This document shows, piece by piece, positions 10,515 to 22,449 of a DNA stretch of 64,000 nucleotides. How positions within the stretch are numbered: the first letter of the stretch is position 1; each line of letters opens with the position of its first letter. Below the pieces are notes generated by a model that had not been told where the DNA came from, made no database searches, and saw nothing but the letters and a program-made list of their open reading frames with translations. This stretch comes from Przewalskia tangutica (taxonomy: Eukaryota; Streptophyta; Magnoliopsida; Solanales; Solanaceae): the NCBI GenBank assembly GCA_029844215.1, contig CM056736.1, positions 21,451,501-21,515,500 on the forward strand. The letters are read 5' to 3'. The position numbers were made by a program, and so were the translations under genes.

Positions 10515-12046
10515 TTATGGTTGAACACTTGATGGAATTGGAGCTTTTTTTTTGATAATTTTTCAAACGTCGGCTTCCATCCATTAACCTCTGGAATCTG
10601 TGAAGTCTCTAACATAGAAGAAAACTCCAAATTGTCCTCATTAATCAAATCATTTGTTAATAAATTTTCTAACGGATCAGAAAATGAGGTCATGAAATAT
10701 TCAAGAGTGTATTTATCACTTACATCAATTTCATATACTTCATCATTATTTGGTGGTTGTTTGGAAATGTTAAAAACATTTAACTCCAAAGTCATATTTT
10801 CAAAAGAGATATTCAAAACTCCATTTCTACAATTTATCAAAGCATTAGAGGTTGCAAGAAACGATCTTCCTAAAATGATGGGATGTTGAGATGTTGGATT
10901 TGAAACTGCATGTGTGTCCAAAACAATAAAATCTACAGGAAAGTAAAATTTATCAATTTGAACTAATACATCCTCCATTATACCTCTTGGAATTTTTATT
11001 GAACGATCTGCCAATTGAAGTGTGATATGAGTCTTCTTTTGTTCTCCCATATCTAGTTGTTTGTACACAGAGAATGGTAATATATTAACACTCGCTCCAA
11101 GGTCAAGAAGTGCATGCTCAATTTTAGTATTACCAATTACACAAGATATAGTTGGACAACCATGATCCTTATATTTTGGTGGAGTTTCTTGTTGAATGAT
11201 TGAACTTATATTCTCTGTCAGAAATGCCTTATTATGAACATTTAATTTCCTTTTCACAGTACACAAATCTTTCAAAAATTTAGCATAAGATGAAATTTGT
11301 TTTATTGCATTAAGTAGTGGGATGTTAACTTTTACTTGCTTCAAAATCTCAAAAATTTCAGGATTTTGGTTCAACTTCTTAATAGGATGTAATCTTTGAG
11401 GAAAAAGAGCGGGTGATGGTCTTCTACTAGGAGTTAATATATCAGCATTTTTACCGTCATCCTTATCTTCATCATGTGAACTTGAAGTAGAGCCTGATTC
11501 TGGATCTTTGAGGTGAATTGTCTTGTCAATTGTTTTTTCACTTCGTAGGGTAGTAACGGAATTGACATTTTTTAGTGATGTTTCGGCAGAGATTTGGCAT
11601 TGACCAGCAGGGTTTTGTTGAGTTTGAGCCGGAAACTTCCTTTTTTCAGTTATTCTTAAGGAATTTGTCAACGTAGACACTGTTATTTTAATTTCATTGA
11701 TGGCTTGTGAAGTTTGGTTGTTGATCGTTGTTTGACCCTGCATAAATTCTTGTAATGTTTCTTCAAGGTTTTTTGTTTGTGGTCTAGTGTATGGGGTGAA
11801 ACTAGAGTTTGAGGTATTTTGGTTGGGTAAAGGTTGAACATTATTAACATTCCTCCAGCTAAAGTTGGGGTGGTTCCTCCAGTTTGGATTATATGTCTCG
11901 GAAAAAGTAGATGAGAATGATTTCTTAAAGTTAGACATCGCATTTGCTTGTTCATGACACATCTCTTTGAAGACGGAAATTCTTGGGCATTCATTTGTTA
12001 AATGTCCTTCAACAACACAAATATCACACAAGTCTTTGTTTTGCAC
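10502..12046 (-). CDS. Gag C-terminal part and aspartic protease (copy B)
   Basis: An uninterrupted 514-codon frame. It opens with a CxxC...H...C knuckle-like segment (LCDICVVEGHLTNECPRI), followed by a long Asn/Gln/Ser-rich linker typical of gag, then a Lys-rich segment. The retroviral-type protease lies around codons 310-420, with active-site loop ALLDLGASVNILPFS (D-L-G-A, the usual plant Athila form) and the second strand IILGRSFLATSNALI. The downstream end overlaps the RT start in another frame. The protease would cut the polyprotein; here the gag upstream is frame-broken, so the ORF is a remnant despite its length. Confidence 0.85.
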   Translation of the reverse strand: MQNKDLCDICVVEGHLTNECPRISVFKEMCHEQANAMSNFKKSFSSTFSETYNPNWRNHPNFSWRNVNNVQPLPNQNTSNSSFTPYTRPQTKNLEETLQEFMQGQTTINNQTSQAINEIKITVSTLTNSLRITEKRKFPAQTQQNPAGQCQISAETSLKNVNSVTTLRSEKTIDKTIHLKDPESGSTSSSHDEDKDDGKNADILTPSRRPSPALFPQRLHPIKKLNQNPEIFEILKQVKVNIPLLNAIKQISSYAKFLKDLCTVKRKLNVHNKAFLTENISSIIQQETPPKYKDHGCPTISCVIGNTKIEHALLDLGASVNILPFSVYKQLDMGEQKKTHITLQLADRSIKIPRGIMEDVLVQIDKFYFPVDFIVLDTHAVSNPTSQHPIILGRSFLATSNALINCRNGVLNISFENMTLELNVFNISKQPPNNDEVYEIDVSDKYTLEYFMTSFSDPLENLLTNDLINEDNLEFSSMLETSQIPEVNGWKPTFEKLSKKKLQFHQVFNHKCWN

Positions 12047-12873
12047 AAATCCGACTTAGATTTAGTTAACTTCATGCTTTCAACTTTTCTAGTTAGACTG
12101 GCAATCCTGGCATTTAGATCATCTTCTTGACTAAGATAATACTTTCCTTTATTAGCATTTTCAAGATTAGATCTAATTGAACCTTTCGAAGTACTTTCAT
12201 TATACCAAGACTGAGTTTTATCAACTAAATGGTCTAAATATTCAAGTGCATCTTCAGGATTTTTGTCTAAAAATTCACCATTACATATCATTTCCACAAA
12301 TTGTTTCGTTTCAGAGTTTAAGCCTTCATAAAAGAAACTTACAGTTCTCCAATTTTCAAAACCATGGTGAGGACAAGAATTCAACAAATCTTTAAAACGC
12401 TCCCAACATTGAAAATATTGTTCATTAGGCTTTTGGAAAAAGTTTTTGAGCTTCTTCAAAGAATTTGTTTTATGAATTGGAAATAATTTTAAAAAAAAAA
12501 ACTCGGTTTGCACTTGTTGCCAAAATGTAATTGATCCAGGTCTTAAAGAATTAAGCTATATTTTTGCCTTATCTTTGAGAGAAAACAAAAATAACTTTAA
12601 CTTAATTGATTCTTGAGTGCATGTTGTATCGTTTAAAGTGGCACATATTTCCTCAAATTCTTTCAAATGCAAATAAGGGTTTTGAGATTCAAGTCCATGA
12701 AAATTGGGAAGTATTTGAATCGTATCGGGCTTGAGTTTAAAATTATGAGTATTTTGTGGATAAACAAAGCATGATGGAATAGTATTACGTTGAGGTTCTA
12801 AGAAATCTCGCATGGAACGCACTTGTTGATTTCCTATTAATTCATTAGGATTTTCTATATCACTTTAAGCCAT
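11998..12873 (-). pseudogene. Athila gag N-terminal region (copy B)
   Basis: An ATG at 12873 is followed by a stop at codon 3, then a readable frame ENPNELIGNQQVRSMRDF continuing to 12556. A further in-frame stop precedes LNSLRPGSITFWQQV, a block typical of the retrotransposon gag core. 12513-11998 continues with KNFFQKPNEQYFQCWERFKD and FFYEGLNSETKQFVEM, all hallmarks of the plant retrotransposon gag domain that forms the particle shell. The frame shifts again at about 12000 to enter the knuckle and protease ORF. The leader between gag and the primer site is about 250 bases. Confidence 0.85.
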
Positions 12874-13123
12874 ATTTTTGAAATTTTTACCCGAATTATC
12901 TACTTCACTCCTTATTATTCGACCACTTTTTAAATCACGTAACCAATTATGCATATAAATTATAAACACACAATGAGTAGTTATGCTATCCTAAATACTA
13001 CTTATTTACATATGCTTACCAAAAACAAAAAGAAATACAAAAGAATAAGAAAGAGATTACCAACCTTTTGGAGTCTTACTTAAAAAAAATACACAAAGAG
13101 ATGGACCGTTCTCCAAGGGATAT

Positions 13124-13140
13124 CCCTGGCAACGGCGCCA
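13124..13140 (-). other. Primer-binding site, tRNA-Asp type
   Basis: The minus strand reads TGGCGCCGTTGCCAGGG, five bases inside the 5' LTR edge at 13146. It matches the 3' end of plant tRNA-Asp (CCCCGGCAACGGCGCCA) with one mismatch. Athila/Tat elements commonly use this primer. It fixes the element's direction and the inner end of the 5' LTR. Confidence 0.85.
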
Positions 13141-13145
13141 AAACT

Positions 13146-14698
13146 TGATAACACTTTATCGTTACACACCCAAGTATAGGTTTGTCTCAAGTAATAAATT
13201 TCTCAGAAGTCCGAGTGTCGAACCACGGGGATATTTTGAAGAATTAGAATGTCAATCTAGTTGTGAATTTTAAGGTTTTATATAGTAGACTACGTACTAG
13301 AGCTCTGGGATTCCACTTAAGTAAAATAATAGAGTTGTTCTTGACAATATTTGATAACTCAATTGAAATCTAACAATCAAGTGATTTCAATTGGAAGATA
13401 AAAACATTAAGCACTTGAAAGTTTATAACTTTTGAAAACTATCTTTCTAGTTCCCTTCAAAGAGTTTATGAAACGAATTGTTATTATGTAAAACTAAGAA
13501 TTCATTGTGCTAAATATGTCTACAACAAATCAAAGTTTTCACAAAACAAAATCATTGACATATATCATTAGACAACTAAAAAGATATAACATTGAAGACC
13601 TTTTGAAAAGCCAAGAACAATATTATTATCTTACTTAAGCTTCACCCCTAGTTCTAGCTAAAGGTTTAGCTACTCATACTATAATAAATTAAACTTATAT
13701 TTCAGAAAAATACTACTAATATAGGAGATATATTACAAAGAGAGTGATGCCCCAAATGGCTTGCCAAAGGCCCCTTTATATAGGTTTCAAAGTTGAGAAG
13801 ACTTGCATTATTGTGGATATTTTCGGACCCACTCATTAATTGCTAAATTGGATATTGAAATCTTGAATTTATTTCTTCCTATCAATTGTGGGACGTTGAG
13901 TTAGCTTTCCCGATCAGTTTGAATATCTTTCATTGGATTTTTCATGTGAAAGTTATGATCAAATTACTTCTCCTTGGTTAAATGAACATTGACAACTTTG
14001 GCAGATTGTTATGATGAGTTTACACAATTCAAAGCTCCACTTGAACACATTCAATGATCTTCAAACTTTTCATAATTGTAGCAGTAGATCTTATCTACAC
14101 TTTCCAGTTGGTGGTAGATCAATTGGAGTTTTATGTGAATTATAGTGAATTAAATGCCAAATTGTGTCCTGTGGAGTTTGAAATCCGGAGCATTGGCATG
14201 ATGAATACTTTGATCGTCAATTTGACTCTAGAATTCAATGTTTTCAGCAGTTTGTGTCTGGATAAGAGTTGTAGATACATGAGTTATCTAACCAATGCAA
14301 CTGGAATTGGATCAATAGGATTTGTATAGCTTGAGATATGGGCCAAATACGAAAATGTTTCATGGATCAAAACTCAACCAAAATTTGGACAGAATTGTTG
14401 TGTAATCTTAATTGGACTTTCAAATTGCAAAGTTGGTTTTATATACCCACTTATATCTTTAGTACATTGTCTTGAGTGTCCAAAAATATTAGTGTCAAGA
14501 AAATTGGATGAGTGTAATTTATATTATGGCCTAGACATCAAACAATACACATACTAACCATGTTCAATCATGCTTAAGTATTCCATTACTATAGAAAAAT
14601 AGATATTTGTGGCTAACCTATGAAATACAAAATTACGTATAAATATGCAACAAATATTATACAATAACAACTAAAATACACATAGAATTGTTATAACA
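13146..14698 (-). repeat. 5' LTR of Athila-type copy B (outer end lost)
   Basis: Starts TGATAACAC next to the primer site and is collinear with the LTR at 3968-5551, with scattered substitutions. Similarity stops at 14698, about 22 bases short of the proposed LTR end in the other copy, where unrelated Ogre leader sequence takes over. That is a deletion or recombination boundary rather than a clean insertion edge. Confidence 0.8.
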
Positions 14699-15029
14699 TA
14701 TGGAGAAACTTTTTTGCCGCATTTTCGCTTTACATTGCACTTTCATACATTAATATGAAAAGACCTGCGCTCAAAGAAAATTTGTGAGTTTTGGGGGGGG
14801 GGGGTCGATTTGTATTTGACTTCGCCGCCTTGTCCCTTGACATCTGCGTGCCTGGTTTGTTTGGACTTGCAACCCCTGTCTGGTTTCCTACCTTGTCCCA
14901 GTTTTGAATATGCAAAGGCGTTTGACCTAAAGTGGGTCTCAGTAAAGTTGCTTGCATTTATTGATGTTTCTGGGCCTTCTAATTTCGGCCTGTAGGGAGC
15001 TGCTCGATCGGATTTATGTGGCTTGCTCT

Positions 15030-15064
<35 letters not shown>

Positions 15065-15182
15065 CCCCTGCTTTGCCTATAGGAATCAAGACAGGTTCCG
15101 ACTCGTTCCGCTCAGATGCCCTTGAATCGGTCATGTCGCTGGACCATGCCTTTGATCTTGTGAAATATTGATGCTCTGCCAT
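15065..15182 (-). pseudogene. Possible N terminus of an Ogre leader ORF or gag
   Basis: A minus-strand ATG at 15182 opens MAEHQYFTRSKAWSSDMTDS and about 20 more plausible codons, then runs into a lysine string caused by the poly-T tract. It lies about 0.8 kb downstream of the primer site, where Ogre elements have ORF1 or gag. No further homology follows. It could equally be a chance ORF. Confidence 0.25.
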
Positions 15183-15993
15183 TGCTAAGTCAAATACAAA
15201 TCGACCTTTGGGGGGAGATGATAAATCTTTCTAAAAATGCAACAAACGGTGTTAGCATAAAGCACATAATTTGCGGGTATGTAGCAGATATATTGCATAT
15301 AGCACATTCAAACGTTTCCTAACATGCAGGGGGGCCTCTTTATGCCAGAGGTAAGCCTAAACGTCACTTATGCGAGATTATGACGGATTTGTTCAAGTCG
15401 TCCAACTATAATGCCTTTGTTGGAAATGACGACCAAATGACGGTGCACTTTTTCCAATTTCAGCATGTCATGATTGGGCTTGGATTTGTCTGTCATTGTC
15501 ACGCTACACATAATATGCTGGTTGGTCGTTGGGTTGAGAAACCCGTCGACAAGTTTGGTGTCTTCCTAATTGTGGTGTCGATGCCAAGGACCGACCCACC
15601 TAAGGTAAATGCATGCATGCCCTAAAATAAGGGTGGTATAGCTCTATCTTAAGTTTCTAAGAATTGGCTTTTCTAGACGCAAGGTTCCCGAGTGGACAAC
15701 TCGAGTGAGAAGGCTACGCGGCCACCGGTTAGACCGGGCACTCCACGTATATTACCAACTCTCCTAAATTTGGGTTTTGAAGAAAGAATTTTGCTGATGC
15801 ACCAAGCGCACCTCGCACGTAGTGTGTGATTGTGTGAATTTTCCAGAATGGAAGAAATATGAGCGGAATGCCAGTTTAAGAAAAGCGGTAAAACATGTAG
15901 CAATTAAAATAAACAAAATATAGCACACAAAAATTAAATGCAAAACTAATGCCAAATAATAACCCTAGGTTTGTTATGGTTAAGAACCTTAAT

Positions 15994-16010
15994 CCCCAGC
16001 GGAGTCGCCA
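15994..16010 (-). other. Primer-binding site, tRNA-Arg type
   Basis: The minus strand reads TGGCGACTCCGCTGGGG, complementary to the 3' end of plant tRNA-Arg(ACG), whose last bases are CCCCAGCGGAGTCG plus CCA. It sits four bases inside the LTR start at 16015. This shows the element runs leftward and that the 16015-20437 repeat is its 5' LTR. Confidence 0.8.
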
Positions 16011-16014
16011 TTTC

Positions 16015-19000
16015 TGTCGCGCCCTTTTTCGGCCGCGGCATTTATTTTCTAAACTCCTGCTTAAAATAAAAAAAGTTAGAAAATAAAAATAAATGCTAAT
16101 AAAGTTTAAAAGGGTTTTAAGTTTTAAAAATGCTAAAAGGGGTGCTAACATATTAGAAGTGCTAAAAGGATGCTAAAATTGCAAAAGATGCTAAAATTTA
16201 AAAGGGTGCTAAAATGCTAAAGGGTTGCTAGAATGCTAAGGGTTCGCGGAGTCGCCACCTAATTAATTTGGGTGAATTAGGACACCTAAATGTTTAACTA
16301 GTTTAAAGTAAAACATTAACTCCATTTTATGGTCTGCTAAACTTAGTGAGATTCTGGGTAAGGGTTCTTTATTAATCTAGAGGGAAGGGGTTAGGCACCC
16401 TCTAAGATCCGCTAACTTGCGGTTGTCCTGCCAAACCTAGGGTAATTATTATGCTATTGAAAATGCATGTTTGAAAGATATTTTAATAGAAAGTATTTTT
16501 TGGCAAAAGATTAATAAGATTAGTGCTATAAAATGCGTGTAAAGTTTAAAGCATGCCTTAAATAATATATAATGCAAAATAGATTAGTTGACTAAATGTA
16601 CACATTTGCCTTGATTAGTATAACACATGCTAAAGGGGTTTTCTTAATATATAAAAATAAGATTTCTATATGGGTGCTATAGCAAATGGGTTAGAAATCT
16701 TGAAAATAATATCATAGCTACATATGATTAATTATGCAAGTTAAGATTATTGGGTGGTTTATTATAAATGCTAAACAATGTATGGCGTGCCTAAAGTAAT
16801 TAACTTAAGGGAAGCAAAATTAAATTAATTTCTATTTATTGATTCAAGGTTTGACTATTCTAAGTATTCTATTAATTACAAAATTAAATAATTAGGCAAC
16901 AAATTTCAAACAAATAATATAGAGGGTGGATATGATCGCGGCTTCCAAGATGCGTGGCGACATCGTCTTATCCTATTTTGTCTTAGGAATTTCTGAAGCG
17001 GGAATGCAAATGCGGGTGCGGGTTGCCATTTGAAATGACTTGCGATGAGTCTCGCCGTGAGACTCTTTATTTTGCTCCGATGCGTGCCATGTAAAAACAA
17101 GAAAGATAAGGATTAGTACACGTTCAAAATTTTATTAAATAATAAGCGAGTATTAGACATATTTGAATCATTTGTTGTTCCAGCGATTTGGAATAACAGT
17201 TGGGATCAGTAGGCCAAGCAGACCGTAAATAACGAGAAGCAAGCAAAAATTAACCCAAATAAATAAACATTTAACAAGACATATTCATATCCAGCCCACT
17301 GTATCTGTGAACCAACAATGAGGATCAGATCACAATTCCTTTTCAGCATGTATTATGGCAGCAAACAGAAATGCAGATGGCCAAACAGCACACAGTGGAC
17401 AATTTAGGCAAACAAGGTGGACATTCCTCCAAACAGGAGAATTACAAGTATGCAGAGATTATAGGGTGTGCCCCACCACAGGAAATAAATGTAGAATGAT
17501 CATGCGTAACTTAAAATATAAATAGAAATGGATGGGAAATCAGGTACCAGGCATGCATATTTCCAACTTATTTGAGACAGTAGATAGACATTTTACTGTT
17601 GATGGAATAGAGACATATATGCCCATTCTCATGGTTTAGATTTTCAGCGCAGAAAAGCGTTCACTTAGAAACTAATGGACTGATTTAGTAAGCATGCTAG
17701 ACCCTTAACAATCAAAGGGATCATTCCAAACAGTATTTAAACAGGCCTAACTGCCAGCGTATAGCACAACCCAACTAGGCTAACACAGATTTCCTTAGAG
17801 CAATGGTCACAAGGTTCAAGTCAGGTACATATATTGGCAATATGACTCATGTAGTCTCATAGTAGTGTATAAATCATGCTAGAAAAAAAAACAAACGGAG
17901 AAATCCAGCAGGCCCAAGCAACTATCACACCACATATAAAGACTGATTTCCTGACTCGTTTATTTCTTTTAACTCTTAATTTCCTGTCTACAAGTTTGTA
18001 AACATGCAAATGATATGGTTATTAAACAGATTTAGTTGAATCATCTCTGTAACACGGTTAGTTGAAAACTGGACATTCGTCCGGATAACAAACTATTGAC
18101 ATCCGAAACCTCGGACACAACACCATTGAGCTAGTCAAACATAAAACCAGTATCCAGGATAAATTTAACACAGTCCAACTGGAACACCTTAGCAGTTAAT
18201 GCCAAACATCCATTTAGATAATACTTGATTACAAATCTGCCTACCATTATCTTCCCCTTAAAACTAACCAATATGGGAATCAAAGCTAAGGTATACTAAT
18301 AGCTACACAGACAGGGAACACCCCACACATTCAATAAACATGCTATACGAAGAAAACAAGGTGGCTGACTTTCAATGAGTATTTCAAACAGATTAGCATC
18401 GGGATTTAGACACACAAACATATTCCAACATTTACTCAATTTGTCCTTAAACCATCACATTCAAGAACTGGCGGACATACAAATTATATACATAAAGAAA
18501 CCCAAAACAAGTCCTTATCCGCATGATACAAAATATGGTAGGAATTAAATTGCAATCACATAGTCGATCATGACAATATTCTTTGACTAATTCAAATAGG
18601 CCAGCTTGCGCACCTTATAACTTAGTTTAGCAATCGAACTAATCAGGAATTAAACTACATTAAACTAAGAGCATACCATACCAGACAATAACACAAACTA
18701 TGCAGCAACATAGAAAAAGAAACTAAAAGAGATAGGGTAATGAATTTACCTTCTCCGGACAGCGAACCGGGGCAGCGTATCAAGTCGCCGGTCCACTCGA
18801 CGGGTTTTGGGTTTGCGATGAGGATAGAAGGGCAAGGTTTGTTTGCTGATTTGTGGCTGGATTTGAAAGAGAAGGGTTCGAACTTCCTATTCTACTATGC
18901 TCTATCGGACTGCTGCTGTCTATGCCCTCAATCGATGCTCTGTCTTCTCCAACTGAGCCCTCGACCATCGATGCTCTACTCTGCTGCTCCCTCGATCCTC

Positions 19001-20437
19001 TGGGTACCCTCTCTAACTGAGCTCTCTATGTTCGACACCTTGCGAGGGTTATTGATCGCTCGTAAGAAAAGCGATTGCTCGACTCATCGTGCTCGCTCTG
19101 CCTTTGCTCTCCCTCGATTCTATGCTATGGATATGCTCTTCTTAACTGCTCCTAAGGGTGTCCCTATCGATGCAATGGGTCTCCCTGACTCTAACTGATG
19201 CTCTCCTTCGAATGCCTATTGCATGTGCCTTAAATAGCCATTGTTTGGGTTCCCCATTAGGTAAATAGTAAGGGCTGATATTAACGCGATTTGGTGCTGA
19301 GATTTCGAAAAGATTTGGGTAGATTCGATGTGGTCTGATAAGGTAACGATTTGTTTGGTTATGGAAAGGTGAATGATTGACACGATTTGGGCAAGATTTT
19401 GTGCTGGTTCGTGTTATGGTAAGGGCGAGCTGGCTGGGTGCGAGGGTAAAGGAAGGCTCCCGGATTCTCTGGCGAGAATCTCGGGGCTGCTGGTGTTACG
19501 ATGGGGAGGTGAAGAGGCGAGGTGCGGCGAACTGGTTTCTAGGGTTCGTTAAGTTTTTAGTGTGTGGGAGAGACGATGGAAGGGTGAGTATAAGGCTGAA
19601 GGGTTTGGGCCTGAATAAAGGGAAAGGGCGTTTGGGCGTTGGGCTGACGGGTTTGGGCCGCGGGTTTGAGCTTGCGGGTGCTGGGTCGTGGGGTATTGGG
19701 CTGGGTAGAATGTTTTAATTAGGGGTTAATTAATTAGGTATTAGTTATTTAATTAGTTAATTAATTAATTAGCTAGTTAATTCTAGGTAAGTGTATTATT
19801 AATTAATTAACAAATGTGATTAAATTAATTAGGTGCTTTATTATAATTATCTAGGTGCTACATTAGTCTAATTATTTAGGTGCTAAATTAGTCTAATTAT
19901 TTAGGTGCTAAATGCGGGCGCGTTATTTAATTAATGCCTAATACTTTAGAATGCGACGCTATTATTTAAAATCTTATTGTTATGCATTATTGCGAAGTTA
20001 AATTAAAAAAGAAGTGAGTCTAGATTAAATTACTTAAATGCTAAATGCGAGTATGATATTTAAGAATCGTTTAAAGCTTTATAAATGCGGTGCTATTAAA
20101 TGCATATATCAGATTAAAATTGATTTTAAATTACAAATGATTACTAATAAATGCGGCTATGCTACCTGACACGACGTTATCGCTAGATTATTTATTTTAT
20201 GCATTTATTAATTATTTAAGAATTACGACAAAGCTTAAAGTTAATTAATGCGGGCGCGGGACTCTAAGTGCTTAAAACTCTATGTAAGACGCGATGCCAT
20301 TATTAAATTATTTATTTATGCCTGTATTTATGTCTATTCGCTGTATTTTATTATAAAAATTATTTCTATTATTTTACAAAATTAGTGTAATTTTATAGTT
20401 AATGGCTGGACGGGAGGGTCAAAATTGGGTGTCAACA
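16015..20437 (-). repeat. Giant 5' LTR (Ogre/Tat type)
   Basis: Begins TGTCGCGCCC and ends GGTGTCAACA. A second copy at 47905-51636 shares many blocks in the same order, including GAGGGAAGGGGTTAGGCA, the segment around 18740-18800 and the GTCAAAATTGGGTGTCAACA end, which supports these boundaries. It is rich in short TGCTAAA words (16130-16240 and 19840-19920). The latter has a 25-base tandem unit, ATTAGTCTAATTATTTAGGTG plus CTAA, in about three copies. The 152-codon frame at 18740-19198 lies wholly inside the LTR and has stops in the sister copy, so I do not call it a gene. Confidence 0.75.
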
Positions 20438-21252
20438 ACATGTCTGTAACGTCTCGTAATTTTGGATAATGATTTAAGCACTTTAACGTAGGCAAGTAGA
20501 TCCGGACCCCGGAAAGTGTATGTTATATTTACGTATTCTAATAAGAAAATTAGTTTACAAAAGGATGCGACCTCGAAATAATTTTGGACACAACAAGTGT
20601 GATGACGAGGATCGAGAATAAATTTGATATGCGTATAAGGAGGTTACGGACTAGTGTCATATTACAAGAATTATGACATTTAGTATATGAGAATTTATAA
20701 GTCACCAAGATTTAAGTGAATTGGAATCACGAAATTTATTAATTGTGTATGTAATTGATTAATTACGTGGATGATTGATAAATTATACGGAAACTAGTTG
20801 GTATACCAATACGTAGAATTGAAAAGGGGAACAAGAACATTTTTTAGAATGAAATAAATGGTGGGTCATCCCACATGGTCTTCACTGACCATTAAAGGCA
20901 AACTATTTTCTCGGAAAGACAAGAATATTGCATGTGGAAGCAATGATGATATTAATTAAAGACATTGATGTGGCATATTTAACTAGTTGTCATTGTTGGA
21001 TAAGACCCATTTACGTGCATAAAGAAGTGGCAGCAAAAAAAGACATTCGTATACTTGGACATTTAAAAGGAAGAGGTGTCATCAAATTTTGTTAGTGGGC
21101 AAACGACGACCCAATAAAAGGCCACGTGTAGAAGGGAAATTATTTTTAAAACTTTCTTCTCATTTTTTTTTTTTTTATAATCGAGATTTCCTGACTTACA
21201 CCTGACTACTTCACTGGTATTATCCAAACGTCCTCGAGGTGATAGCACCGGT

Positions 21253-21867
21253 CTTTCAACAACATCACCAGTAAATCGCGGAATGTCTCGTGCTTTTGAG
21301 GCGTCTGTGAGATCGATAACGATCAACGGCAGAATTTTTTCCAACACGCATTTTTTCGAATTGAACTCACGCTGTCATGCCAAACACCTTATGGCGTCCA
21401 GACTTTATCATTGGACTATGTCTTGGAGAACTTTATCTCATTTCTTATTAAGAATTCAGGGAAGGAGATTGATATAGAAATACTTAGTGTTAGCGTAAAG
21501 AGGACAACTACTTTTTCTTCCTAGGACTAGCAGTACGTAAATCTTGCAAGTAATAGCACTGTGAAACCTGCAATGCAACTGGACACAAAACGTGGTGGTT
21601 CCAAGTAAGAGTGCCAACGAAAGAAAAAAAAACCAATGGAAATATGTCAGAAAGGATTATTTGTTAAGAGTCCTTCGGGGCATAGTCCAGTGATAAAGTC
21701 TTGGCGCTATAAGACGCTATGACATGGATGCGTGGGTTCGATTCCCCGCAGGCGCGAAGAATTCTGCATGTTGGATAATTTGATCTTGTTTCATTGATCA
21801 GTTATACGCTTTCAAAAACTAGTCACTGGAGCACATCCCGCGATTTACTGGTGATGTTGTTGAAGGA
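21253..21867. repeat. Inverted repeat pair of about 30 bases
   Basis: CCGCGATTTACTGGTGATGT plus the next 10 bases occurs on the plus strand at 21838-21867 and, with one change, on the minus strand at 21283-21253. Weaker similarity extends outward on both sides. The arms enclose a SINE-like unit. A poly-T run at about 21163-21176 lies just left of the first arm. This could be two inverted insertions of the same gene fragment or a fold-back structure. Confidence 0.55.
21669..21757 (+). mobile_element. tRNA-derived SINE-like head (Pol III A and B boxes)
   Basis: CATAGTCCAGTGATAAAG (21681-21698) resembles a degenerate A box, and GGGTTCGATTCC (21734-21745) is a good B box. The spacing fits an internal RNA polymerase III promoter. 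The flanks do not pair into a proper acceptor stem and no anticodon arm is evident, so it is not a tRNA gene. The 3' body and tail are unclear, and I cannot name a SINE family. Confidence 0.45.
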
Positions 21868-21879
21868 TCGGAGTCATCA

Positions 21880-21995
21880 ACTCGATGTATTCCTGTTGGA
21901 AGGAAAGTAGATCTCAAAGCCTATGACACCTATGACAAACTCTCGTCAACCTTTTAGAGGCCTTCTTGCACGTACATCTAGTCGGTGGATTATGC
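21880..21995 (+). pseudogene. Aux/IAA-like fragment (start of domain III)
   Basis: Aux/IAA proteins are nuclear repressors of auxin response; domain III is part of their dimerisation (PB1) fold. The plus strand codes CIPVGRKVDLKAYDTYDKLS, matching the conserved start of domain III in the IAA18/IAA26 type. After ST a small deletion and frameshift occur, and the next frame gives FRGLLA, the following conserved piece. Nothing before or after matches the family, so only about 30 codons remain. It lies inside a solo LTR beside an inverted repeat and is a captured scrap with no function of its own. Confidence 0.55.
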
Positions 21996-22449
21996 TGGTG
22001 CATTATCACTTCAAAGTTCAACAAAACTTACCCAAGGTACCTACTGCTTATCCAAACTTGTACATGAATTGTACTTGTTATGTTCAGTTCTGGAAAATAG
22101 CCATGGAGAATCAAGAAGATAATATTAACGATTAAGGTGTGAAAGGGGCTTGATTCGGGGATATAAAATCGAAGTGCTATACGGCGTATACGTTGTATCG
22201 GTGAATAATTTGATAAAAGGTTTGTGAAGCTATCTCTTCCTTCTTCTTTTTGGCATGATTTACATAAATGAGTGTACGGCGACGTACATAGTTCCAATGA
22301 ATCTTAATTCCTAATGATACATGATATGATAGTGTCTTTGAATTTCAGTGATAGTTCATTTTATTTATTCCATTGAGAGTCTAATGATGATTAAATTTGC
22401 ATATGATTACTCATGATATTCTATTCGTGCTTGATTTGATTATATCATT

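Larger units (their letters stand above)
3968..14698 (-). mobile_element. Athila-clade Ty3/gypsy element, copy B, with a non-retroviral insert
   Basis: Reading on the minus strand: 5' LTR 14698-13146, tRNA-Asp primer site 13140-13124, gag, protease, RT, RNase H, integrase (ending near 7870), then 2.3 kb with a LOG-like pseudogene and an unknown ORF, then a purine tract and the 3' LTR 5551-3968. Gene order and residues are those of the Athila clade. No Athila env-like ORF is present; the insert lies where it would be. The left flanking five bases are cctgg. The right flank has been replaced at 14699 by Ogre sequence, so no target duplication can be tested. An alternative is that this is two truncated elements joined, with the LTR at 3968 belonging to another copy. 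The purine tract on its inner side argues for the single-element reading. Confidence 0.65.
14699..20437 (-). mobile_element. Ogre/Tat-type gypsy element, 5' end only
   Basis: A 4.4-kb LTR (16015-20437), a tRNA-Arg primer site just inside it, and 1.3 kb of leader, then a break at 14699. Giant LTRs with this primer site are typical of the Ogre/Tat group. No gag or pol remains. The leader includes a poly-T run of about 30 (15031-15060), a G run near 14796 and one weak minus-strand ORF; otherwise I see nothing coding. Confidence 0.65.

Noticed and set aside
15380..15625. An 81-codon plus-strand ORF in the Ogre leader
   Set aside because: Antisense to the element, no domain recognised, no neighbouring coding frame.
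15994..16010. 3' end of a tRNA-Arg gene
   Set aside because: Only the last 17 bases including CCA are present and they abut an LTR; plant tRNA genes do not encode CCA, so this is a primer-binding site.
18740..19198. A 152-codon plus-strand ORF in the Ogre LTR
   Set aside because: It lies wholly inside the LTR, the sister LTR (around 50400-50700) has indels and stops in the same frame, and the translation shows no domain.
21669..21757. A functional tRNA gene
   Set aside because: Pol III A/B-like boxes are present, but the ends do not pair as an acceptor stem and no anticodon arm can be drawn; better explained as a SINE head.
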